A DNA stretch of 64,000 nucleotides, taken from contig JANXSK010000178.1 of assembly GCA_025352695.1 (NCBI GenBank), forward strand, positions 1-64,000, given 5' to 3'. The translations under genes and the position numbers were made by a program. Numbering within the stretch: position 1 is the stretch's first letter; every line of letters begins with the position of its first letter. This stretch comes from Ferruginibacter sp. (GTDB lineage: Bacteria > Bacteroidota > Bacteroidia > Chitinophagales > Chitinophagaceae). The notes beneath the pieces are model-generated. The model did no database searches. It saw only the letters and a list, made by a program, of their open reading frames with translations, and was not told where the DNA came from. Below are positions 37,059 through 46,730 of the stretch, one piece after another.

Positions 37059-37156
37059 GAATACCTCCTTTTTATTTAATGAATTATAAAATTAATAAAT
37101 TTTGCAATAAAAAAATAAATTGTTGAACATATTAATTTATTATTCAAAAATCGCTA

Positions 37157-37345
37157 TTAAATCTCCAGTTTTTCTAGCACAAGCAATGTCTCTAAAAACT
37201 CGTTCCAGGCAAGCTGCCACTTCTCTTTTGCAGTACTAATTTTTTCATGGTGTTCATCCCCTGCAATACCCTTTGATTTTACATATTCATCAAGTTTATC
37301 CAGCGTGGCTTTATTTAATTCTTGTAGTTTATCTTTTTGTTCCAT
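37157..37345 (-). CDS. Small charged helical hypothetical protein
   Basis: 62 residues, no signal peptide, rich in Lys, Glu and Leu (KLQELNKATLDKLDEYVKSKGIAG, HHEKISTAKEKWQLAWNEFLETLLVLEKL), predicted as two or three amphipathic helices. It may be a small structural or stress protein. It sits about 90 bp upstream of the micro-ORF on the same strand, so the two could share a transcript. No family recognised. Confidence 0.5.
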   Translation of the reverse strand: MEQKDKLQELNKATLDKLDEYVKSKGIAGDEHHEKISTAKEKWQLAWNEFLETLLVLEKLEI

Positions 37346-37509
37346 GATAGTTAAGTTTAGTCTAATATTTCGTACATAAAATTACTTTGTTTAAAATTAA
37401 TTAAGAATAAATTTTTACTTGTATTGGTATAAAAATTACTAATAAATATTAAAATTGTAATTGTGATATTTATCAATAAATTATTAACGATAATTTTTAC
37501 CTTGCTGCT

Positions 37510-38634
37510 ATGAAAATTAACACAACTTTTATTTTGCTACTCTTCCTTTTGTTTTTAGCTACGCAGGGATGTGCTCAAAAATTAATTGATAGGAAAGCAA
37601 CCAAAGAAACAAAAGCTTTGTATTATAATTTGCACAAGCTTGCCGAAAAACATATTCTATTTGGCCACCAGCATGCTACAGAATATGGTCATGGCTGGGT
37701 AGGTAACGATTCTTCCAGAAGCGATGTTAAATCTGTAACTGGTTCTCACCCTGCTGTAGTTGGTGTAGATTTTAGTGGCCTTTCCGGAAGGCCTGATAGT
37801 GCTATACAGATAACAAAGGCAGACTTGATAAAAAATATAGCCGCCACCTACAATCGGGGAGGTGTTACTACTGTGTCATGGCATTTTATAAATCCCGTTT
37901 CGCCCGGCGGTTTTTATTGGGTAGATACCGTTTCAAAAGCTGCTGTTCCCTATATTATACCTGGTGGAAGTTTTAATGAAGGGTATAAAAAAATACTAAA
38001 AACAATTGCAGATGTGGCAAAATCGGTTAAGGGAAAAGATGAAAGAGCAGTGCCAATTATATTCAGGCCTTTTCATGAATTTGATGGTGATTGGTTTTGG
38101 TGGGGCAAAAGTCATTGTACTACGCTGGAATTTAAACAACTATGGCAATTTACAGTATCTTATTTACGGGATACTTTACAAGTACATAATTTCATTTATG
38201 CATTTTCGCCCGATTGTAAATTTAATTCACAATCGGAATATGCAGAGCGTTACCCCGGCAACGAATGGGTAGATGTTGTCGGCTTTGATGATTATGCAGA
38301 TTTTGGCAGAGATGGAAAATATAACTTGGTAGCAGGATTTAAAAAATTAAAAATTGTAAACAATTTTGCTATCCAAAATAATAAGTTGGCAGCATTTACC
38401 GAAACCGGCTTAGAGTCTGTTGCAGATAGTAATTGGTACACAACTACTCTGCTAAAAACTTTACAAGAGGAGAAATTAAAAATGGCTTATGTGCTGGTAT
38501 GGCGTAATGATAGTAAAAGCCCTACTCATTTTTATGCACCCTTTCCTGGGCATGCAAGCGTCTCGGATTTTATAAAATTTTACAATGATCCCTACACCTG
38601 GTTTGAGAACGACTTACCCAATTTATATAAATAG
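37510..38634 (+). CDS. GH26 beta-mannanase, secreted
   Basis: 374 residues. The N-terminus MKINTTFILLLFLLFLATQGCAQ is a signal peptide, either cleaved after CAQ or lipid-modified at Cys21 (the lipobox TQGC is weak). The GH26 barrel is complete: ILFGHQHATEYGHGW, VSWHFINP, IIFRPFHEFDGDWFWWG with acid/base Glu190, and FTETGLE with nucleophile Glu298. The family hydrolyses beta-1,4-mannosidic bonds in mannan or glucomannan. It is a lone gene without SusC/SusD partners nearby. Confidence 0.92.
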   Translation: MKINTTFILLLFLLFLATQGCAQKLIDRKATKETKALYYNLHKLAEKHILFGHQHATEYGHGWVGNDSSRSDVKSVTGSHPAVVGVDFSGLSGRPDSAIQITKADLIKNIAATYNRGGVTTVSWHFINPVSPGGFYWVDTVSKAAVPYIIPGGSFNEGYKKILKTIADVAKSVKGKDERAVPIIFRPFHEFDGDWFWWGKSHCTTLEFKQLWQFTVSYLRDTLQVHNFIYAFSPDCKFNSQSEYAERYPGNEWVDVVGFDDYADFGRDGKYNLVAGFKKLKIVNNFAIQNNKLAAFTETGLESVADSNWYTTTLLKTLQEEKLKMAYVLVWRNDSKSPTHFYAPFPGHASVSDFIKFYNDPYTWFENDLPNLYK

Positions 38635-39280
38635 CTACGTTCATTGACGTTTGATATAAAAATTGTTTTAGCTAGGTACAATAGTATTGTGTAAATATTA
38701 CCAAGTATTTAAACCCCCATTATCTCACAAATTTTTGTATGCTGTTTAAAGCTCTGTTGTTTTAAACAATGCTTTATCTACTAATACTTTCAATTGTTTT
38801 AGCTCACTTAATATATTACATTGGTGTAGTTTTTTTTCTAATCCATTATAGGAGATTCCTTAATTATATGGTAGATTATACTTTTTAACTACCTTCAAGA
38901 CGTAAGCTTTTAATTTCGTATTGTAAAACCTGTTTACGCTTAAATTCTAAATAATATTGTTACTGATGTATTTATTACTTTAAGAAATTAAAGCTTTATT
39001 TACAACTATTACATTTGTATTTAATAATTCGGTGTTATGCTTTTTTACCCTATCAACAAACAAAATACCATCAAAAAACACTGCAGTTTTACTAAACAAT
39101 ACCCAAAAGTTATAGTTTTAAACCCACAACTATATTTACCATCATAGAAAATAAAATAGCCTCCAGCGGATTTTAATATTTAATGATAAAGTATGGCAGT
39201 ATTTTAAAAGAAAACTTAGTTTGAAATCAAAGCTCATTTGAGTTAATTTATTTAAAAATATTTTTTACTTAAATGTTAAA
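38635..39280. other. Gene-free interval, 646 bp
   Basis: AT-rich; a TACATTTG box at 39010-39017 matches the -7 consensus and may be the former promoter of the decayed kinase. Nothing else recognised. Confidence 0.45.
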
Positions 39281-42200
39281 ATGATATCAACAACTGCTCA
39301 TTATTTCAAATTGATATTTGAATAGCTCCTGGCCTTTACTTGGTGCTATTACCCTATTTTACAATATTGGCAGTAAGCGACGCTTATTCTAAAGCTGCAT
39401 TTACAAAAAGAGAGACATTAATCATTCTTAGTTTATTTGAAATATTTCCTGACAATCCTGATGATAAAGAAGCCAACAGCGTATTAAACTTAAGAGCTCC
39501 ATTAAATTATGTTATTGGATACAAACAGCTCCATACAATGGCGGTACAGAAGTATGATATCCGCCGGCCTGACGAAGTATTTAAAATTAAATACTGGAGT
39601 TGGCTAAACACACCTGTTTTAAATTCTCAAAATAAACTTCTCTATATTATTCAAAATATCACAGATGTAACCATACGCCAAACAGCAGAAAATAAACTTA
39701 AAAAAAGTGAAAACAATTATTAATTATTAATAAATAGTGTAAAAAATTGTGCCATTTTTAGAATAAATCTTAATGGTAGTGTGGCGCCCTGGAACTGTGG
39801 AGCAACAAAGATTAAAGGATATACAGCAGAAGAAATTATAGGTAAAAAAATAGTTGTTTTTTATCCTAAAAAAGATATTAAAAAGCAAAAAATCCAAAAG
39901 AATTTAGAGATGGTAATTGAATATGAACTTTTTGAATGCGAAGGATGGCGATTGCGAAAAGATGGTACAGCTTTTTGGGCAAATATTATTTTTACAGCAT
40001 TAAAAGCGGAAACAGGTAAGTTGTATGGATTTTTAAAAATTGCAAGGGATATATTAGAAAGAAAAAAATCGCTGGATGTACTCAATCAATTAAATAGTGC
40101 ATTGGAGAAAAGGGTGATAGAAAGCACAGCGATGTTAACAATAAGCGAAGCATTTAACAAAGGTGTACTCAACTAGTTAATTGCTAGTGTAGTTGTGGTA
40201 AATGTTAGTGGCAGTATTGTCTCTGTAAATCAATCGTTGAAAAATAATGCTATTAAAAATGGTGACCCAAATTTAGAAAGTACAGGGGAGGGAATTAATC
40301 ATTATGCAGTTTGCCAAAAGCCTGCAAACGAAGGAGGTGAAATAGCTACTGTAGTGTTAACGGGGATGAAGGAAGTTATAAATGAAAAGCAACCTGATTT
40401 TTATTTGGAATACTCCTGCCCGTCTCCAATTAAGCGGAGATGGTTTGCAATTATAATAACTAAGTTTAATACAAAAGAACCAATGATTATTGTATTACTT
40501 CAGGATATTACCGAACGTAAAATAATTGAAGAGCAAACCAATGAAAATGAAATTCGTTTTCGTTCTATTATAGAAAATAGTGCCGAAAGAATTTGTATTA
40601 ACAGATGAATTTAATAATATAATTTACCGTTGTGCAGCTTCGCAAAAAATTACAGGACCGCTTTCCATTGAAATTACTGTAAATCTTACGCATCCTGACT
40701 ATGCAGAAAATATAAAAAGCAAACGTAAAGAAGCGCTGAATAAACTATGTATTCCAATTCCTTTTCAGGGAAGATTCTTACATCCGAATGGACACTACTT
40801 TTGGATGGAAGGTAGCTTAACCAATATGATAAATATAAAAGGTGTGAATGCAATTTTTGTTACCAACTGTGATATTTCTGAACAAAAGGAATTGGAAGAT
40901 TTGTTACCTAAAGCGAATATCCTCGCAAAAATTGGAGGTTGAGAAATTGATTTAATAAAGCGAACCGTTTACTGGACAGATATTACAAAGGAAATTCACG
41001 AAACAGCTTATACTTATGTGCCCGATTTAAATAGCGGAATCAATTTTTATAAAGAAGGGAAAGGCAGGGATTTAATTATACAAAAAGTAAAGGAGGCAAT
41101 TTAATTTGGTAAGCCATGGGATGTTGAGTTACAGATTATTACTGCCCATAATAACATACGTTGGATACGAACTAATCGTGAAACTTAATTTGTACATGGA
41201 AAATGTATAAGGATTTATGGTTGTTTTCAAGACATTGATTAACGTAAAAAAACTGAAGAAAAATTAGTTGATAGTGAAAAACGTTTTAGTGCCTTGATTG
41301 AAAAAACTATGATGTGATTATTTTAACGGATAATTCCTTTAAGGTAACTTATAGCAGGCCATCAGCAAAACTAATTATTGGTTGGAGTGATGAAGAGATG
41401 ATAAATTTTGAAGGCACAAAAAATATTAATCCGGATGATGTAGACTATGCAATATATACTTTGAAGGAATTGATTAACAACCCTGGAAAATCTGTAGATG
41501 GAAGGTAACATTACAAATATGCTGCAAGATTTAAGTGTACAAGCTATTGTGTTTAATTTTAAGGATGTTACAGACCGCATTGAAGCACTCAATAAAGTAA
41601 AAAATTTAAATGCAGGATTAGGCGAAAAAATACAAATATGAACTGCACAATTAAAAATAAGTAATGAAGAGTTGGAAGCTTTTTCTTATTCAGTATCACA
41701 TGACCTTAGAGCATCCTTGCGGGCAGTGGTTGGTTGTACTACCATTCTGGAAGAAGACTATTGCAATTAATTAGATGAGGAAGCAAAACGACTTACAGGC
41801 ATCATTAAAAATAATACTTTAAAGATGGGCAAACTTATTGATGACCTGCTTTTATTTTCACGTATGGGCCGAAATGAACTTGTTAAGATAGTTATTGACA
41901 ACAATGAAATTGCAGATGAAATTATAAAGGCAATAGATAGAAAAATAAATGGTAATATTGATAGGACGGTTTAACTATTGCCTAATGCTAAAGTGCATAT
42001 GAATATGATGAGGCAGGTCTGGATAAACCTTATTTCAAATGGAGTAAAATATTCCAGTAAAAATATATCATCCAAAATTGAAATTGGTTCTTTACATCAG
42101 AAAGGGCAATTTGTTTTTTTGTAAAAGATAATGGAGTAGGGTTTGATGAGAAGTATAAAAATAAATTATTTAAGGTTTTTAAGCGGCTGCATAGCGCAGA

Positions 42201-42330
42201 TATTTTTGAGGGTACGGGTGTTGGACTTGCAATTGTGGAAAAAATTGTAAATATACATCAAGAACAAGTATGGGTAGAAGTAGCCGTAAACAAGGGGGTG
42301 GTTTTCTACTTCAGTTTACCAAAAAATTAA
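39281..42330 (+). pseudogene. Multi-PAS sensor histidine kinase, heavily decayed
   Basis: About 1000 codons readable in shifting frames from MISTTAHYFKLIFE. Order: a PAS_4-type domain (APGLYLVLLPYFTILAVSDAY, FPDNPDD), PAS (GYTAEEIIGK, FLKIARDI), PAS (LTDEFNNIIYR), PAS (KIGG, EIDLIKRTVYWTDITKEIHE), PAS (DVIILTDNSFKVTYSRPSAKLIIGWSDEE), then HisKA ([21 protein letters not shown]) and HATPase (INLISNGVKYSS, VKDNGVGF, EGTGVGLAIVEKI). In-frame stops at 39721, 40174, 40940, 41102, 41186, 41240, 41639, 41768 and 41972; frameshifts near 39322, 40590, 41310, 41508 and 42115. The phospho-acceptor His is retained. It cannot make a working kinase. Confidence 0.9.
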
Positions 42331-42369
42331 TTGTATAATATTTAGTTGTCTAAAAATATCAGAGAAGCT

Positions 42370-42785
42370 ATGAATTTAAACACCGTTGACCTACTACTTG
42401 TAGAAGATAATATTAATGATGCCGGATTAACTATTCGTGCATTAAGAAAGCACAATCTTGTCTATAATCATTATCATGTAAAAGAGGGAGAAGAAGCGAT
42501 TGATTTTATTTTTGCACCAGGCGAATATGTCCATCTTCGTAATCCTGAAAATCCTCCAAAACTGGTGTTGCTAGATATACAAATGAATAAACTAAATGGA
42601 ATAAAAGTACTACAAATAATAAAAGCAGATGAACGTACAAATTTAAAACCTGTAGTTATTTAACGTCTTCAAAAGAAGATCCTGATATAAAAGCCAGTTA
42701 TAAACTAGGTATTATCAGTTACATAGTAAAACCAGTAAATTTTGAATGGTTTGCTAATTGAGTAAAAGATTTTGGCTTTTATTGA
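42370..42785 (+). pseudogene. Rcp1-like response regulator, broken
   Basis: From ATG 42370: DLLLVEDNINDAGLTIRALRKHNL with the acidic pair, LVLLDIQMNKLNG with the phospho-acceptor Asp, then KPVVI and a frame break near 42660 (one T lost). The chain continues as LTSSKEDPDIKASYKLGIISYIVKPVNFEWFAN, a TGA at 42759-42761, and VKDFGFY. It is the former partner of the decayed kinase upstream, 39 bp after its stop. The same kinase-Rcp order recurs intact directly downstream. Confidence 0.85.
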
Positions 42786-42818
42786 TTATTATTAAATCAA
42801 ACGTCCGTTTAATTATTT

Positions 42819-45800
42819 ATGACAATAAATTTATTAAAAATATTGATGTTGGAAGTTGTTGCGGAAGAGGCAGAATTAATTCAGCGTAAGTTGAAAAATG
42901 ATGTTATACCATGCGAATTTAAAGTTGTGGTGACTGAAGATGATTATATCCGTGAATTGGAAGAATTTCAGCCTCATTTAATACTTTCTGATTATGAGAT
43001 GCTGCAATTTAGTGCAATTGAAGCCCTCCAAATTTTAAAAAAACGTTCTATTGATATTCCTTTTATTTTGGTAACCGGAAATGTTTCTGAAGAATTTGCT
43101 GCGGCAATTACAAAAGCAGGCGCAGATGATTATTTATTAAAAGATAGGCTTGTAAGATTACCTGCGGCTATTGAAGCGGCATTAAGATTAAAGCAAATTG
43201 AAAGAGAAAAATGCGAAGCACTGCAAAAAATTGTTCAAAACGAAAAACGTTTTCGTGCAATGGTAGAAAATAATGAAGGCATCTTTTCTTTAATAGATGA
43301 GCAGTTATTTACTATCTTTCGCAGTTCCTCCTCTGCCCGAATAACCGGATGGACAAATGAAGAATTTGAAAAAATTGATTCTAAACAATTTACCCATCCA
43401 GACGACATTGAAAAAGTACAAAGCATATTAGCGGAGGCTTTGGCTAACCCAGGTAAGCCTTTTATAATCAAACTAAGGGTCAGGCATAAAAATGGCCATT
43501 ATATTTTTTTGGAAGGCTTTATTACCAATCAGTTGAATGATCCGGATATAAAGGGTATTGTTACTAATTTAAGAGATATTACTAACAGCGTTATAGCTGA
43601 GCAAAAATTGATCAAAGCCAATCGGTTGTATTTATTTATCAGCCAGATCAATCAAATGATTGTTAGAACCACTGATGAGCAAACGCTGTTTAAAGAAGCT
43701 TGTAAAATTGCTGTTGAACTGGGTAAATTTAAGATGGCATGGATTGGAATGATTGACAAAATAACCAACGAAATAATTCCTGTAATGCATGAAGGCCAGG
43801 AGTATGGTTATCTTTCTAAAGCTATTACAGTTGATAATGTGCCCGTGGAAAGATGGTGTTTAGGAGATGGAATTAACGTGGAAAGATATATTGTTTGCAA
43901 TGATATCGAGCATGATCCGCAAATGACTATATGGAAAGATGCAGCTATCGCTAGGGGATATTTTTCTTCCATAAGTATACCAATAAAAAAGTTCGGTAAA
44001 GTAATTGGGGCCTTTACTTTGTATGCTATTGAGAAAAATTTTTTTGATGCAGAAGAAATTGCATTGCTTGAAGAAGCAACAAATGACATATCATTTGCCT
44101 TAGAAATTTTCGAAAAAGAAAGGCTTAGAAAAAATGCAGAAGAGTCTATTTTGGAAAGTGAATATCGTTATCATACACTTACAGAAATATCTCCGGTTGG
44201 AATTTTTCATACAGATTCGTTGGGTAATGTAAATTACGTAAATCCATGCTGGTGCAAAATTTCTGGAATATCTTTTCAGGACGCATTAGGAAATGGTTGG
44301 CAGCAGGGTGTTCATGTAGATGATAGGAAACTGCTAACAAAGTCCTGGTTGCATTCAACTGGCATTGATAGGATAGCTTTATCTGAATATCGCTTTGCTC
44401 GTTCGGATGGTTCTATTGCCTGGGTGTTGGGACAGGCTATTGCAGAGACGAATTCAAAAAATCAGGTAATTGGATTTGTAGGGACTATTACAGATATTAC
44501 TGAAAATAAAAAAGCTGTAGATTTAATTAGAAGAGAGAAGTTGCTTAACGATACTATTATCAGTAACCTGCCAGGTATTTTTTATCTGTATGATTTTGAT
44601 GGCAATTTTATCAGATGGAATAAAAATTTTGAAGAAGTTACAGGATTCAATAGTCAGGAAATAAGCAATATGCATCCGTTAGATTTTTATGATACGGATC
44701 AAAAGGAAAAAATTAATGCCCTAATCAAAAGCGTAATTGAAAAATTAACGACCGGTGTTGAAGTAGAAATTTTTACAAAAAATAAAAATAAAATTCCTTA
44801 TTATATTAATTCAGTAGCAATAGAATATCAGGGAAAACAATGTAAGTTAGGAATGGGGGTAAATCTTTCTGAAAGAAAAATTGCAGAAAATGAGATTAGA
44901 AAAGCAAACGAACGGTATAATATTGTAGCTAAAGCCACCAATGATTCTATCTGGGAGCTTAACATTATTACAGGTGAAATAATTAGAACAGGGGATGGCT
45001 TTAAAATATTGTTTGGATACGATGAGGAAGAAGAAATTAATACTGATTCTAACTATGCAAAATTAGTTCATCCCGATGATTTTAATTATACTAAGGAATC
45101 TATGTTAGCCGTGTTTAAAAACCCTGATGCATATTATTGGGGAGGGGAATACCGCTTTTTAAAAAGAAATGGCCAATATGCGTATGTGCATGATAGGGGC
45201 TATATTATTCGGGATAAAAATGGCACCGCTACAAGAATGATTGGTGCGACACAGGATATAACCAAACTTAAAGAAAATGAAATTAATTTAAAAAAGTTAA
45301 ATGAAAATCTTTTGCTGCAGGCTAAAGAATTGGCAGACTCAAATGCAGAACTTGAACAGTTTGCTTATGTTGCCTCTCATGATTTACAGGAACCGTTGAG
45401 AATGATTACAGGGTTTCTTTCGTTATTAGAAAAAAATTATGGTACAAGCATTGATGAAAATGGTAAAAAATATATTCATTTTGCAGTAGATGGTGCTAAA
45501 AGGATGAAGCAAATTATCTTTGACATATTGGAATTTTCAAAAGTTGGCAGAATGGATGGTACTAAAAAACAAGTTAATTTGCAAAGCGTAGTAAATGAAA
45601 TTAAACTGTTGTATAGAAAAAGCATAAAAGAAAAAATGGCAATTATTACTGTAAGTAAATTGCCTGTATTGTTTGCTTATGAAGCAATACTGCGGCAGGT
45701 TTTTCAAAACATTATTGGCAATGCCTTAAAATATACAAAATCGGATACTCCCCCTCAAATTAAGATTACTGCAACAGAACAAAAGGGCTTTTGGCTTTTT

Positions 45801-46010
45801 TCAGTAAAGGATAATGGTATTGGTATTGAAAAAGAATACTTTGATAGAATATTCATTATCTTTCAACGACTTCACAATCAAAATCAATTTTCTGGTACGG
45901 GTATAGGACTTGCTATTACAAAAAAGATAATTGAAAATCTGGGTGGAAAAATATGGCTAGAGTCAGAACCTGGAAAAGGAAGCACCTTTTATTTTACCAT
46001 AAAAAAATAA
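42819..46010 (+). CDS. Receiver-PAS-GAF-PAS3 hybrid sensor histidine kinase
   Basis: 1063 residues, no signal or membrane segment, so cytoplasmic. Domains: receiver 5-125 (Asp58 in LILSDYEM, Thr86, Lys108), PAS about 140-260, GAF about 270-430 (FKMAWIGMIDKITNEIIP), PAS about 445-565, 570-685 and 690-815, a short coiled coil, HisKA with phospho-acceptor His854 (YVASHDLQEPLRM), and HATPase about 945-1060 (IIGNALKYT, DNGIGI, GTGIGLAI). The receiver has Glu12 but Val where the second acidic residue is expected (LEVV instead of LEDx). The Rcp-type regulator 80 bp downstream is the likely phosphate acceptor. The N-terminal receiver suggests phosphorelay input. Signal unknown. Confidence 0.92.
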   Translation: MTINLLKILMLEVVAEEAELIQRKLKNDVIPCEFKVVVTEDDYIRELEEFQPHLILSDYEMLQFSAIEALQILKKRSIDIPFILVTGNVSEEFAAAITKAGADDYLLKDRLVRLPAAIEAALRLKQIEREKCEALQKIVQNEKRFRAMVENNEGIFSLIDEQLFTIFRSSSSARITGWTNEEFEKIDSKQFTHPDDIEKVQSILAEALANPGKPFIIKLRVRHKNGHYIFLEGFITNQLNDPDIKGIVTNLRDITNSVIAEQKLIKANRLYLFISQINQMIVRTTDEQTLFKEACKIAVELGKFKMAWIGMIDKITNEIIPVMHEGQEYGYLSKAITVDNVPVERWCLGDGINVERYIVCNDIEHDPQMTIWKDAAIARGYFSSISIPIKKFGKVIGAFTLYAIEKNFFDAEEIALLEEATNDISFALEIFEKERLRKNAEESILESEYRYHTLTEISPVGIFHTDSLGNVNYVNPCWCKISGISFQDALGNGWQQGVHVDDRKLLTKSWLHSTGIDRIALSEYRFARSDGSIAWVLGQAIAETNSKNQVIGFVGTITDITENKKAVDLIRREKLLNDTIISNLPGIFYLYDFDGNFIRWNKNFEEVTGFNSQEISNMHPLDFYDTDQKEKINALIKSVIEKLTTGVEVEIFTKNKNKIPYYINSVAIEYQGKQCKLGMGVNLSERKIAENEIRKANERYNIVAKATNDSIWELNIITGEIIRTGDGFKILFGYDEEEEINTDSNYAKLVHPDDFNYTKESMLAVFKNPDAYYWGGEYRFLKRNGQYAYVHDRGYIIRDKNGTATRMIGATQDITKLKENEINLKKLNENLLLQAKELADSNAELEQFAYVASHDLQEPLRMITGFLSLLEKNYGTSIDENGKKYIHFAVDGAKRMKQIIFDILEFSKVGRMDGTKKQVNLQSVVNEIKLLYRKSIKEKMAIITVSKLPVLFAYEAILRQVFQNIIGNALKYTKSDTPPQIKITATEQKGFWLFSVKDNGIGIEKEYFDRIFIIFQRLHNQNQFSGTGIGLAITKKIIENLGGKIWLESEPGKGSTFYFTIKK

Positions 46011-46090
46011 TAGAATAAAGTTGATTTTTTTCAATAATCAGTTAAATCCTAAAAAGAAAGACCACAAAAAAAGTTTTTTTAAATTAACAA

Positions 46091-46507
46091 ATGGTGAACT
46101 TAATTCATATTTTATTAGTAGAGGATAATGAAGGCGATGTACTGTTAACGAAAGTGGCACTAGATGAGTCAAATATAAATTTTAAACTCAGTATTGTAAA
46201 CGACGGTAAGGAGGCGTTGGATTTTTTAAATAATGTAGGAAAGTATGCAAATGAAGCAACACCACAATTGTTATTACTGGATATTAACCTACCCAAAAAA
46301 AATGGACATGAAGTATTACAGTATATAAAGAAAAAGGAAAATCTAAAACATATTCCTGTGATCATGCTTACAACTTCATCTTCCCAAAATGATATTGATT
46401 TGGCTTACGAAAATAACGCTAGTGGTTTTATAACAAAACCATCCGAGGTTAATGATTTTATTGCCGCTGTTGCTAATGTTGTAAATAGCTGGATTTCTAA
46501 AGTTTAA
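46091..46507 (+). CDS. Single-domain Rcp1-like response regulator
   Basis: 138 residues, a lone receiver domain: acidic pair Glu11-Asp12 (LLVEDNEGD), phospho-acceptor Asp64 (LLLDINLPKKNG), Thr94/Thr95 (IMLTTSSSQND) and Lys116 (FITKPSE). The LTTS/LPKKNG sequence and the FLNNVGKYANEATP insert are typical of the Rcp1 type that pairs with PAS- or phytochrome-type kinases. No output domain, so it probably relays phosphate or binds a partner. It is 80 bp downstream of the hybrid kinase and likely in one operon. Confidence 0.92.
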   Translation: MVNLIHILLVEDNEGDVLLTKVALDESNINFKLSIVNDGKEALDFLNNVGKYANEATPQLLLLDINLPKKNGHEVLQYIKKKENLKHIPVIMLTTSSSQNDIDLAYENNASGFITKPSEVNDFIAAVANVVNSWISKV

Positions 46508-46730
46508 TGAATGTTAATGTATTTTTTGTGCACAATACCCTGTCAACCAAAGTGGGGTTAACTATTATTTAAAGTCAACACTGCTACAAAATGAATGCTC
46601 TTTAATTAAAATGGTAATGTATTGAAAAATAGTTGGTAATTTTTTGATTAAAGTTGATTGAGGTATTTAACCAATTTATCCTATTATTTTTTGTAACTCA
46701 GCACATTTATTAGAAGCTGGATTATTTATT

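Larger units (their letters stand above)
36936..37075 (-). ncRNA. Putative structured small mRNA or sRNA with strong SD and 15-residue ORF
   Basis: Reading the minus strand: AAGGAGG (37070-37064), 5-nt spacer, ATG at 37058, 15 sense codons, TAA ending at 37011. A hairpin TTCGG-TAAC (plus strand, 37007 onwards) overlaps the end of the ORF. A GC hairpin CCCGGC/GCCGGG follows, and then a 10-bp terminator with a T run. The layout is that of an independent transcript of about 140 nt. The SD is exceptional, because Bacteroidota mRNAs rarely use one. Confidence 0.5.

Noticed and set aside
36936-37075. tmRNA or a 16S rRNA 3' end (CCTCC on the plus strand)
   Set aside because: No tRNA-like acceptor or T-arm and no rRNA sequence beyond the short CCTCCTTTT; the minus-strand reading as an SD with ORF and terminator explains it better.
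39281-42330. Stop-codon reassignment as an explanation for the many in-frame stops
   Set aside because: All three stop codons occur, frameshifts are also present, and intact neighbouring genes end normally at the same codons. Simple decay explains the data.
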